Assembly: GCA_036495095.1 (NCBI GenBank)
Contig: DASXNK010000105.1
Location: forward strand, 1 to 44,577
Source: Candidatus Dormiibacterota bacterium
GTDB taxonomy: Bacteria; Chloroflexota; Dormibacteria; Aeolococcales; Aeolococcaceae
DNA length: 44,577 nt
Direction: 5' to 3'
Shown: positions 22,771 to 30,002 of the stretch, one piece after another
Layout of the letters: the number at the start of each line of letters is the position of its first letter
Position numbering within the stretch: position 1 is the stretch's first letter
The notes under the pieces: model-generated
What the model was told of the DNA's origin: nothing
Database searches by the model: none
Seen by the model: only the letters and a program-made list of their open reading frames with translations
Translations under genes and position numbers: made by a program

Positions 22771-23879
22771 GCGGGCACCCTGCAGTGCTTGAGCTGGGCG
22801 TCGCAGAACGCGGTCGGGTCGGGGAACACCCAGAGCGCGGCCTCCCGCAGCCGTCCGTCGTAGGTGTAGATCATGTGGTGGACGGTGTCGTAGGCGACCA
22901 CGTGGCTCTTGTGGCTGGTGGGCACCGAGGTGAGGTAGCTGATCGGCGAGCCGCTGAAGATCGCCATCTCCGCGGGCGCGAAGCTCGAGGCCGCGAAGTA
23001 GAAGTGGTCGGTGGTGGGCTCGTAGACGACCAGGTCGCCGGCGCCGGCGAGGTCGAAGGTGCGGATCGGCGCGAAGCGCTTGAAGTCCCAGGCGACGGTC
23101 ACCGGCTCGTCCTTGTCGGCGCAGCCGATGATCCCCTGGTTGGTGGTGGGGTTGATGGCGATGCCGTGGGGGATGCAGGGGACGTCGATGCTGCGGCGGC
23201 GCACCACCGTGTTGGTGCGCGGGTCGATCTGGATGATCAGGTTGTCGTCGATCGCGCCGACGTAGATCATCCCGTCCGCGGAGTCGTAGCGCGGCTGGGC
23301 GATCAGGCCGAGGCCGTCGACCCTGCCCACGATCCTGTTGGTGCGGGTGTCGACGGCGGTGAGGAAACCGTCGTCGGGATTGGCGACGTACACCCTGTGG
23401 TCGCGGGTGTCGTAGGTGATGAGGTCGGCGGCGAGCCTGCCGCCGGTGGGGACGCTGGTCACCATCGTCTGGTAGGTGGGCGAGCTGGGGTCGAGGTCGA
23501 CCACCCCGACGGTGCCGTCGTCGTTGCCGGTGTAGAGGCGCCTCACGTCGGCGGCGAGCACCATCCCGTTCGGGAAGGTCGTGCCGGTCCTGATGGTCTT
23601 CACGTAGCGGCCCGGCGAGGCGGAGATGTCGAAGACGTCGATGCCCTGGTGGTTGGCATCGGTCTGCTCGGCGACGTAGAGGGTCTGGGTGGTGGGGTCG
23701 ACGGCCATCTCGTCGAGCGATGCGGTGAGGCTGTGGATCGGCGGGATCTCCACCCGGGTCAGCGACTCACGGGTGATGGGCTGGAGCGCCGGCTCCTGGA
23801 AGCCGCAGCCGCCGGCCAGCGTGGCCGCGAGCAGGGTCAGCAGCAGTGTTCGCGAGCGTCCGAATCCTGGGCTGCGCAT
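22767..23879 (-). CDS. YVTN-type beta-propeller lipoprotein
   Basis: About 370 aa. A lipoprotein signal peptide (RTLLLTLLAATLAGGC) has lipobox LAGGC, so the mature protein is lipid-anchored outside the membrane. The body is a seven-bladed-propeller-like series of repeats: TQTLYVAEQ, RRLYTGNDDGTVGVVDLD, HRVYVANPDDGFLTAVDTRTNRIVGRVDG, GMIYVGAIDDNLIIQIDPRTNTVV and TNQGIIGCADKDEPV. YVAN...DTRTN is the YVTN signature. ATG 23879 gives a standard-length signal sequence; an upstream ATG at 23912 adds 11 residues. It is the first gene of the - operon (ATGA overlap with the ATP-grasp gene). I infer a binding or scaffolding role for the exported glycoconjugate rather than an enzyme. Confidence 0.8.
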   Translation of the reverse strand: MRSPGFGRSRTLLLTLLAATLAGGCGFQEPALQPITRESLTRVEIPPIHSLTASLDEMAVDPTTQTLYVAEQTDANHQGIDVFDISASPGRYVKTIRTGTTFPNGMVLAADVRRLYTGNDDGTVGVVDLDPSSPTYQTMVTSVPTGGRLAADLITYDTRDHRVYVANPDDGFLTAVDTRTNRIVGRVDGLGLIAQPRYDSADGMIYVGAIDDNLIIQIDPRTNTVVRRRSIDVPCIPHGIAINPTTNQGIIGCADKDEPVTVAWDFKRFAPIRTFDLAGAGDLVVYEPTTDHFYFAASSFAPAEMAIFSGSPISYLTSVPTSHKSHVVAYDTVHHMIYTYDGRLREAALWVFPDPTAFCDAQLKHCRVPA

Positions 23880-23944
23880 CCAGTGTCCCGTCCCCTTCCC
23901 TGTTGGATCCATCAGCCCCGGCCCACCGCCGCCGCCCCCGAGAG

Positions 23945-23964
23945 CCTTAATGCAACCTTAACCC
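23945..23964 (-). promoter_or_regulatory. 11-nt spaced CCTTAA direct repeat upstream of the export operon
   Basis: The + strand reads CCTTAA-TGCAA-CCTTAA-CCC (23945-23964). Read toward the lipoprotein gene it is GTTAAGGTTGC-ATTAAGG, again an 11-nt period and again G-TT-A followed by A-TT-A, as at 11956. It is the most A/T-rich patch of this intergenic region and sits 66 bp from the ATG at 23879. Confidence 0.4.
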
Positions 23965-24122
23965 GAGTCGCCCGACGGCGCAACCGATCCCATCTCCACC
24001 GAAGGCCGAATCCTTCAATCGCCACAGCCCAGAGGACTGTGCTCGCGGGACCTGCTGGGGAGCCGCGAATGCCCTATCAACGATTGGGGCAGGCCGACCC
24101 TTGCACTGCCGGCCGCTCCGGG

Positions 24123-25730
24123 TCAGGGACCGAGCAGCCTCCGGCACCGCAGCGCCATCTGGAGCTCGAGGCGGGCGTCGGAGCTGCTCAGCGAGAAGCC
24201 GCCGATCTCCTCGGCGCGCTTCAGCCGGTAGGCGAGCGAGTTGGCGTGGACGCCGAGCCGGCGGGCGGCGCGGCGGAGCCCGCCCTCCTCGAGGAAGGCG
24301 GCCACCGAGCCGCAGAGGTCGGTGCCCTCGCGGGCGTCGTACTCGCGGAGCGGCCCCAGGCGGTGCCGCCAGAAGCGGTCGATGCTGCCGTCGGCCGAGG
24401 CCTCGATGAGCATGCCGAGGAGGCCGAGGTCCTCGACGTCGACGACGCCGCTCTGGGCGCCGCCCGAGCGCGCCACCAGGTCGAAGGTGCGGCGAGCCTC
24501 GCGGTAGGCGCCGGACACCCCCGCGGCGTCGGCGGAGCGGCCGAGCACCGCGCTGCCGCCGCCGCATGCGGCTCGGAGATCGGTGAGCCAGCGCACCCCC
24601 CGATCGCGGTCGGGGCCGCCGAGCAGCGCCACCACCGTGCCCGCGATCACGTCGGCCAGCTCCCCGGAGCGGGGCGGGAGCAGGCCCTGCGCGTGCCGGA
24701 GCCAGGCGTCGGACCGCTGCTCGGCGGGGCCGCCGAAGAGGGCGACGGTGTGGGTGCCGGAGAGGTCGACGCCGACCTGGTCGGCCCGGGCCCGGAGCAG
24801 CTCGGTGGGGATGCGGCCGTCGAGCACGTCGACCAGCACCCCCACCCGCGCCATCCGCCCGCCGAGGTCGCGGGCACGCTGGTGGACGAGGGCGAGGGCG
24901 AAGAGGTGGGCGGCCTGCTCGAGGGCGACCGCCGTCACCTGCTGGCCGAGGTCGTCGTCGGGGAGGATGACGTTGCAGTAGCCGAGCAGCTCGCCGGCGG
25001 CGACCACCGGTGCCACCAGCCGGGGCAGCATCACCCCGATCGACGGATCCGGCTGGAGGCGCACCGGAAGGCCCGTCCTCGCCATCTCGGCGTAGCACGC
25101 GCGCATCTCCGGCGAGGCCCGGAAGCCCGGCGGGGTGCCGCCCGCGCGGATGGTCTCCTGGCGGTTGTCGTCGATGACGGCGTCGCCGGCGGAGCAGAGC
25201 ATGTGGAACTCGGCGTCCTCGACCAGCACCGCGGTGCCGGTGGCGCCGGCCAGGGTGTCGGCCACGGTCTGGATGCGCAGGTCGTTCGAGGCGGTGCCGG
25301 CCAGCCGGGCGGTCACCTCGCCGAGGCGGGTGAGGGCGCCGTCGAGCGAGCCGATGACGAAGTCGAGCAGGGCCCCGGCCACCTCGTCGAGGTCGATGCC
25401 GGGCGCGAGGCCGATCACCGGCAGGCCGAGCACGCCACCCGCGGCCACCGCCTCCGGCGACACCAGCGGGGCGGCCAGCGCCGCCGCACCGCCGTCGCGG
25501 GCGGCATGCACCGCCTCGCCGCCGAGCAGGCGGGCGAGGAGGCGGAACTCGCCGGGGGCACACCCCCGGGTCAGCGCCGCGGTCGAGACCCAGCGGACCG
25601 AGGCACCGAGACCCTCGTGCCCGCTGAGCACCTCGCCCTCCCGCAGGGCGGGCAGACGCAGGCAGTGGGCCACGGAGGCCACCGGCGGGCAGAGGGTCGC
25701 CTGCCCGAACCGGCTCCCAGGCTCACTCAC
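24123..25730 (-). CDS. PucR-family transcriptional regulator
   Basis: About 535 aa. An N-terminal PucR-type sensor region (SVAHCLRLPALREGEVLSGHEGLGASVRWVSTAAL) contains the W-V-S motif usual for PF07905. A GAF-like middle domain (LVEDAEFHMLCSAGDAV; PRLVAPVVAAGELLGYCNVILPDDD) follows, then a GGDEF-like helper segment. The C-terminal PucR helix-turn-helix is AAFLEEGGLRRAARRLGVHANSLAYRLKRAEEIGGF. PucR regulators control nitrogen-compound use such as purine, allantoin or GABA. Here the gene lies downstream of, and on the same strand as, nirB-nirD and a FocA/NirC channel. GTG 25730 is used; GTG 25781 is an in-frame alternative. A perfect palindrome lies at 25810-25825 upstream. Confidence 0.87.
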   Translation of the reverse strand: MSEPGSRFGQATLCPPVASVAHCLRLPALREGEVLSGHEGLGASVRWVSTAALTRGCAPGEFRLLARLLGGEAVHAARDGGAAALAAPLVSPEAVAAGGVLGLPVIGLAPGIDLDEVAGALLDFVIGSLDGALTRLGEVTARLAGTASNDLRIQTVADTLAGATGTAVLVEDAEFHMLCSAGDAVIDDNRQETIRAGGTPPGFRASPEMRACYAEMARTGLPVRLQPDPSIGVMLPRLVAPVVAAGELLGYCNVILPDDDLGQQVTAVALEQAAHLFALALVHQRARDLGGRMARVGVLVDVLDGRIPTELLRARADQVGVDLSGTHTVALFGGPAEQRSDAWLRHAQGLLPPRSGELADVIAGTVVALLGGPDRDRGVRWLTDLRAACGGGSAVLGRSADAAGVSGAYREARRTFDLVARSGGAQSGVVDVEDLGLLGMLIEASADGSIDRFWRHRLGPLREYDAREGTDLCGSVAAFLEEGGLRRAARRLGVHANSLAYRLKRAEEIGGFSLSSSDARLELQMALRCRRLLGP

Positions 25731-25809
25731 AGGGGTGAGCGTAGGGTCCCAGGGTCGGAGCTGGCATGCACGCTCACGCACAAGCCCGCCGCCCGGCGAG
25801 TTGTGCGTC

Positions 25810-25825
25810 CGGACCGGCCGGTCCG
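25810..25825. promoter_or_regulatory. Perfect 16-bp palindrome upstream of the PucR-type regulator
   Basis: CGGACCGGCCGGTCCG is exactly self-complementary and lies 80 bp before the 25730 start. Its form CG-nn-CCGGCCGG-nn-CG recurs upstream of nirB (29906-29921), so it could be an operator. In DNA this GC-rich such palindromes also occur by chance. Confidence 0.35.
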
Positions 25826-25835
25826 AGCCCGGCGA

Positions 25836-25864
25836 GGCCCGGGTCGCGCCGTGCGACCCGGGCC
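25836..25864 (-). terminator. 12-bp stem hairpin after the FocA/NirC-family gene
   Basis: GGCCCGGGTCGC (25836-25847) and GCGACCCGGGCC (25853-25864) are perfect inverted repeats with a 5-nt loop, 23 bp beyond the stop of the channel gene on the - strand. There is no T run, so it may be a transcript-stabilising or Rho-associated structure rather than a classic intrinsic terminator. Confidence 0.5.
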
Positions 25865-25886
25865 CCCAGGCTTCAGGAGACGACGG

Positions 25887-26774
25887 TCAGCGGGCCCCCG
25901 ACCAGCTCGAGCCGGCGTAGGCGGGCTCGGGCGCCGGGGCCTGGGTCGGCGGCGCAGCCTCTCCGGCGAGGCTCACCGTCGCGGACCTGGTCCGCCCCAG
26001 GTAGGCGTACGCGAGCCCCACGATGATCCCGCCGCCGACGATGTTGCCGGGGACGGTGAGCGCCAGGTTGCGGCCGAGCTGGGACCAGTCGGCGGTGTGG
26101 TTGAGGATCGCCAGGCTGAACGCGGTCATGTTGACGATCGAGTGCTCGAACCCGGCGGCGATGAAGGCGAAGAGCGCCCACCAGATCAGCACCAGCTTGG
26201 CGGGATCGCTCTTGGTCCGCGACGCCATCCAGAGCGCCAGGCAGACCAGCATGTTGCAGAGCACCGCGCGCCAGAAGAGCTGCCCGTTGGTGGCGGCGAT
26301 CTTTCCGGCCACCGTCGAGGTGACCCAGGCGAAGCCCGGGGCGACCGCGCCCGGCTTCGGCCTGGTGGCGAGCACCCCGCTCTGGTAGACCATCCAGGAG
26401 AAGGCGAACGAGCCGATGAAGTTGCCGACCAGGGCGGCGATCCAGACCGCGACCAGCTCATAGACCTTGCAGGTGCCGGCGACCAGCCCCTGGATCATGA
26501 ACATGACCTCGCCGGTGAACAGGCTCGTGCCTGCGAACACCACGAGGGTCAGGGCGACGCCGAAGATCGCGCCGGAGGTGAGCTTGACGGCGATCGAGCC
26601 CCCCACCAGCAGCGGCCCCACGGCCGCGGCCAGGAGCACGACGCCGACCCCGATGAAACCGCCGGCGAGGACGGCGCTGAGCAGGTAGGCGATCGGCCGC
26701 TTGCGCAGCTGATCGCCCTTCGCTCGGGCCAGCGCCGCGTTCTCGTCGACCGCCTCGGGAATGGGAATGGGCAT
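25887..26774 (-). CDS. Formate/nitrite transporter (FocA/NirC family)
   Basis: A 295-aa FNT-family channel with six predicted helices. Family motifs present are GGFIGVGVVLLAAAV in TM1, FAGTSLFTGEVMFM (the broken TM2 with the omega loop), NFIGSFAF in TM3, NMLVCLALWMA (the NxxVCLA motif) and FEHSIVNMTAF with the pore/central His region. NIVGGGIIVGLAYAYLG closes the fold. ATG 26774 has GGGAGG seven nucleotides upstream, better than any further start. The family moves formate, nitrite or hydrosulfide. Placement behind nirB-nirD argues for nitrite (NirC-like), with import or detoxification both possible. A 178-bp gap from nirD leaves room for its own promoter. Confidence 0.92.
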   Translation of the reverse strand: MPIPIPEAVDENAALARAKGDQLRKRPIAYLLSAVLAGGFIGVGVVLLAAAVGPLLVGGSIAVKLTSGAIFGVALTLVVFAGTSLFTGEVMFMIQGLVAGTCKVYELVAVWIAALVGNFIGSFAFSWMVYQSGVLATRPKPGAVAPGFAWVTSTVAGKIAATNGQLFWRAVLCNMLVCLALWMASRTKSDPAKLVLIWWALFAFIAAGFEHSIVNMTAFSLAILNHTADWSQLGRNLALTVPGNIVGGGIIVGLAYAYLGRTRSATVSLAGEAAPPTQAPAPEPAYAGSSWSGAR

Positions 26775-26952
26775 GACACGCCTCCCGCCTGATTGCTGAC
26801 ACACGCAGCTGTCAGGCTAGCGAGGCGGATGTGGCGGGGTCACCAGACGCCGCCACAGCCCGTGCACCGCCGCCCTGGACAAACGACGGAGGCCGACGAG
26901 CTCCCGTCCGGTGCGCACAGACGCGGCGGCCGCCGGGTTGTGCGCGGGCGGG

Positions 26953-27297
26953 CTACGCCTCGTGCGCCGGCCTCCCGGGCTCGGGCGCCACCAGGTAGAT
27001 GACGCCGCCCTCGACCACGACGTCGTGGACACGCACCCGATCGGCGCAGTCGGTGACCTCGCCGGTGCGCAGGTCGACGACGCGCATGTGCAGCGGGCAG
27101 GTGACGGTGTCGCCGGCGACCACGCCGTCGGCGAGCGGGCCGCCGGCGTGGGGGCAGGCGTTGGACACCGCCCGCACCCCGCCGTCGCAGCGGAAGACGG
27201 CGATCCGCTCGCCGTCCACGGTCACCGCCCTGCCCTCGCGCGGGGGCAGGTCCTCGAGGGCGCCCAGGCGCACGCGGGTCGGGTTGGGGCTGATCAC
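26953..27297 (-). CDS. nirD: Nitrite reductase small subunit NirD, intact Rieske ligands
   Basis: A 114-aa Rieske-fold subunit of NADH-dependent siroheme nitrite reductase. Residues C48-P-H50 and C67-P-L-H70 form a complete CxH...CxxH Rieske 2Fe-2S site. This is notable because classical enterobacterial NirD lacks the iron ligands. The GTG start (27297) overlaps the nirB stop as GTGA, implying coupled translation and a 1:1 complex. The length is typical. An independent Rieske ferredoxin is an alternative, but position and size fit NirD. Confidence 0.9.
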   Translation of the reverse strand: MISPNPTRVRLGALEDLPPREGRAVTVDGERIAVFRCDGGVRAVSNACPHAGGPLADGVVAGDTVTCPLHMRVVDLRTGEVTDCADRVRVHDVVVEGGVIYLVAPEPGRPAHEA

Positions 27298-29819
27298 TGC
27301 ACGCCCACCCCGGCGGCGGCGAGCATCGCGTCGCCGCGGTCCATCGCCTCGAGCGAGCGGTGGGCGGGGGTGGCGGCACGGCCGACCAGCTCGCGCTCCT
27401 CGGGCGCCCCGGCGGCGGGAAGGGCGCCGAACTGCAGCGGGGTGCGCGGCACCGCGCCCTCCGTCGACCAGGGCTCGCGAACCCTCGACTTGGCCCGGGC
27501 GAAGCGCGCCAGCAGCGCCTCCTGCTCCGCCGCAGGAGCATCGATGGTGGCGGCGCGGACCGCCTCGACGCCGACCCGCTGGAGGTAGTGGTAGGTGCGC
27601 TCCAGGTAGCGCGCCTCCTCGCGGTAGTGCTGCACGAAGAGGGCGACGTGGCGCAGCGCCTCCTCCGGGGTCGCCACCGTGGAGAGGAGGTCGCCCTTGC
27701 GCACCGACATCCCGGCGGCGCCGCCGACGTAGACCTCCCAGCCGGTGGCGATGCCCACCAGGCCGACGTCCTTGACGGTCACCTCGGCGCAGTTGCGGGG
27801 GCAGCCGGTGACACCGCTCTTCAGTTTGTGGGGGGTGTAGAGCCCCCAGATCATCCGCTCGAATGCGATCCCCAGCGCGGTCGAGTCACCGACCCCGAAG
27901 CGGCAGAAGTCGGTGCCGACGCAGGTCTTCACGGTGCGCACCGCCTTGCCGTAGGCGTGGCCGGAGACGATCCCGAGGTCCCGCCAGATCGCGGGGAGGT
28001 CCTCCTTGCGAACCCCCAGCAGGTCGAGGCGCTGGCCGCCGGTGACCTTGACCATGGGCACGGCGTAGCGGTCGGCCACGTCCGCGATCCGTCGCAGCTC
28101 GGCCGGGGTGGTGATGCCGCCGAACATCCGTGGGACCACGGAGAAGGTGCCGTCGCGCTGGATGTTCGCGTGCACCCGGTCGTTGATGAAGCGGGCGCTG
28201 CGGTCCTCCTCGTAGTCGCCGCACCACCACGCGTCGAGGTGGTACGAGAGCGCGATCTTGCACTTGGCGCAGCCGGTGCCGTTGCCGAGGGTCTCGAGCA
28301 CCGCCTGCACCGAGCGCAGGTTCTGCGCCCAGATCTCGGCGCGCAGCGCGTGCAGCCCGAGGGGCACGCAGGCGCAGACGTGAGGCTCGGCGGAGGACGC
28401 CGAGGCCTCCACCCCGCAGCCGGCGAGCAGGGCGTCGACGATCGAGCCGCAGGAGCCGCAGGAGCCCGCCGCCCGGGTGCACCTGGTCACCTCGGCCCGG
28501 GTGGTGCAGCCCTGACCGCGGATCGCGCCGACGATCGCCGCCTTGGTGACCCCGTTGCAGCCGCAGACCACCGCCTCGTCGGCGAGGCCGGCGGCGACGC
28601 TGGTGGGCGGCTCGCCGGTGGGCGCGGCGACCAGCGAGAGCCGGTTGCCGTTCAGGGTCGAGCCGCCGGCGATCACCGCGGTGATCTGGGGGGCGGTGCT
28701 GAGGTCGCCGACCAGGATGGCGCCGCGGAGCTGGTCGTCGCGGAGCAGCACCCGCTTGTAGACCCCGGCGGCGGTGTCCTCGAGGGTGAGCAGGTCGTCG
28801 AGCTCGTCGGCGTCGACGGCGCCGGCGCTGAACACCTCGACGCCGGCGACCTTCAGGGTGGTGGCCGGGATGCCGCCGAGGAAGGCCGCGGTCACGTCGC
28901 CGCGGAGGTGGGCGGCGAGCACCCGGGCCTGGAGGTTGAGGGGGGCGACGATGCCGTAGAGCAGCCCGCGGTGCTCGGTGCACTCGCCGACCGCGAACAC
29001 GTTCGGGTCGCTGGTGCGGAGCTGGTCGTCGACGGCGATGCCGCGGCCCACGGTGAGCCCGGACTCGCGGGCCAGGGCGGTCGACGGGCGGATGCCGCAG
29101 GCGACCACGACCAGGTCGGCGTCGAGGACCCGGCCGTCGCGCAGCGCGATCGCCTCGACCCGGCCGTTGCCCATGATCGAGGCGGTCTCCGCGGGCATCA
29201 CCACCCGCATCCCCATCTGCTCCAGCTTGTGGCGGAGCACCCGGGCGCCCACGCCGTCGAGCTGCCGCTCCATCAGCCGGTCCATGAGGTGGATCACGCT
29301 CACCTCGACGCCGCGCTGACGGAGCCCGTAGGCGGCCTCGAGGCCGAGCAGCCCGCCGCCGATGACCACCGCGCCCTGCGACCTCGTCCCGCCCTCGATG
29401 ATGTCGTCGACGTCGCGGAGGGTGCGGAAGGTGTGGACGCCGCCACGGTGGCGGCCCTCGATCGGGGGCATGACCGGGTCGGAGCCGGTCGCCAGCACGC
29501 AGACGTCGTAGGGAGTCTCGCGACCGGTGGCGTCGCGGACCAACCGCCGCTCGCGATCGAGGGCGACCACCTCGCAGCCGGCGTGCAGGGTGACCCCGTG
29601 GTCGGTGTACCAGTCCTCGTCCAGCATCGTGAGCGACTCGGGCTCGCAGGTGCCGGCGAGCACGGTGCTCAGCTTGATCCGGTCGTAGGCCGGGTGCGGC
29701 TCGGCGCCGAAGACGGTGACCTCGAAGCTCTCCCCGTCAGCGCCGGCCAGCTCCTCGAGGAGGGTGGCGGCGACCATGCCGTTGCCGATGACGACGAGAC
29801 GGCGCCGAGTTCCGCCCAT
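27294..29819 (-). CDS. nirB: NAD(P)H-dependent nitrite reductase large subunit NirB
   Basis: An 841-aa enzyme reducing nitrite to ammonium with six electrons from NAD(P)H. The FAD/NAD domains occupy the first 400 residues (LVVIGNGMVAATLLEEL, AVVIGGGLLGLEAAYGL, NVFAVGECTEHRGLLYG). One BFD-like 2Fe-2S segment follows (VVCGCNGVTK ... TRAAGSCGSC), then a second Cys-rich segment (VCACV ... GCAKCK). The sulfite/nitrite reductase core has the siroheme/4Fe-4S motif C-x5-C in CVGTDFC and C-x3-C in CPRNC. ATG 29819 is preceded by AGGAGGTGGT, an excellent RBS. It is the first gene of the nirB-nirD operon. A palindrome and a TTGACA-like element lie upstream. Confidence 0.95.
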   Translation of the reverse strand: MGGTRRRLVVIGNGMVAATLLEELAGADGESFEVTVFGAEPHPAYDRIKLSTVLAGTCEPESLTMLDEDWYTDHGVTLHAGCEVVALDRERRLVRDATGRETPYDVCVLATGSDPVMPPIEGRHRGGVHTFRTLRDVDDIIEGGTRSQGAVVIGGGLLGLEAAYGLRQRGVEVSVIHLMDRLMERQLDGVGARVLRHKLEQMGMRVVMPAETASIMGNGRVEAIALRDGRVLDADLVVVACGIRPSTALARESGLTVGRGIAVDDQLRTSDPNVFAVGECTEHRGLLYGIVAPLNLQARVLAAHLRGDVTAAFLGGIPATTLKVAGVEVFSAGAVDADELDDLLTLEDTAAGVYKRVLLRDDQLRGAILVGDLSTAPQITAVIAGGSTLNGNRLSLVAAPTGEPPTSVAAGLADEAVVCGCNGVTKAAIVGAIRGQGCTTRAEVTRCTRAAGSCGSCGSIVDALLAGCGVEASASSAEPHVCACVPLGLHALRAEIWAQNLRSVQAVLETLGNGTGCAKCKIALSYHLDAWWCGDYEEDRSARFINDRVHANIQRDGTFSVVPRMFGGITTPAELRRIADVADRYAVPMVKVTGGQRLDLLGVRKEDLPAIWRDLGIVSGHAYGKAVRTVKTCVGTDFCRFGVGDSTALGIAFERMIWGLYTPHKLKSGVTGCPRNCAEVTVKDVGLVGIATGWEVYVGGAAGMSVRKGDLLSTVATPEEALRHVALFVQHYREEARYLERTYHYLQRVGVEAVRAATIDAPAAEQEALLARFARAKSRVREPWSTEGAVPRTPLQFGALPAAGAPEERELVGRAATPAHRSLEAMDRGDAMLAAAGVGVQ

Positions 29820-29905
29820 GGTGAGACCACCTCCTGCAATGACCGACGCCGTCCACCGTATGCGTGGGGGGAGCACGCGTCACCGGACGTCCCACCGGGG
29901 GAGGG

Positions 29906-29929
29906 CGTCCCGGCCGGGACGATGTCAAA
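29906..29929 (-). promoter_or_regulatory. TTGACA element and 16-bp palindrome upstream of nirB
   Basis: On the minus strand TTTGACAT (29929-29922) is followed immediately by the perfect palindrome CGTCCCGGCCGGGACG (29921-29906). A protein bound there would block the promoter spacer. No clear -10 follows at 17 bp, so the promoter itself is uncertain. Confidence 0.35.
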
Positions 29930-30002
29930 GACCGACCCGACCAGTGAGGCGGGATGCACCAACCGGACCGCCCCCGGCTTGGCTGGTCGTACCCGCGGGT
30001 GC

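Noticed and set aside
12269-23912. Anti-phage defence island
   Set aside because: No nuclease, TIR, STAND, reverse transcriptase or other typical effector; all domains fit envelope biosynthesis and export.
22785-26792. A 1335-codon open frame on the + strand
   Set aside because: Shadow of minus-strand genes (propeller lipoprotein, PucR regulator, FocA/NirC): Ala/Gly/Arg/Val-rich with no domain, an artefact of high GC.
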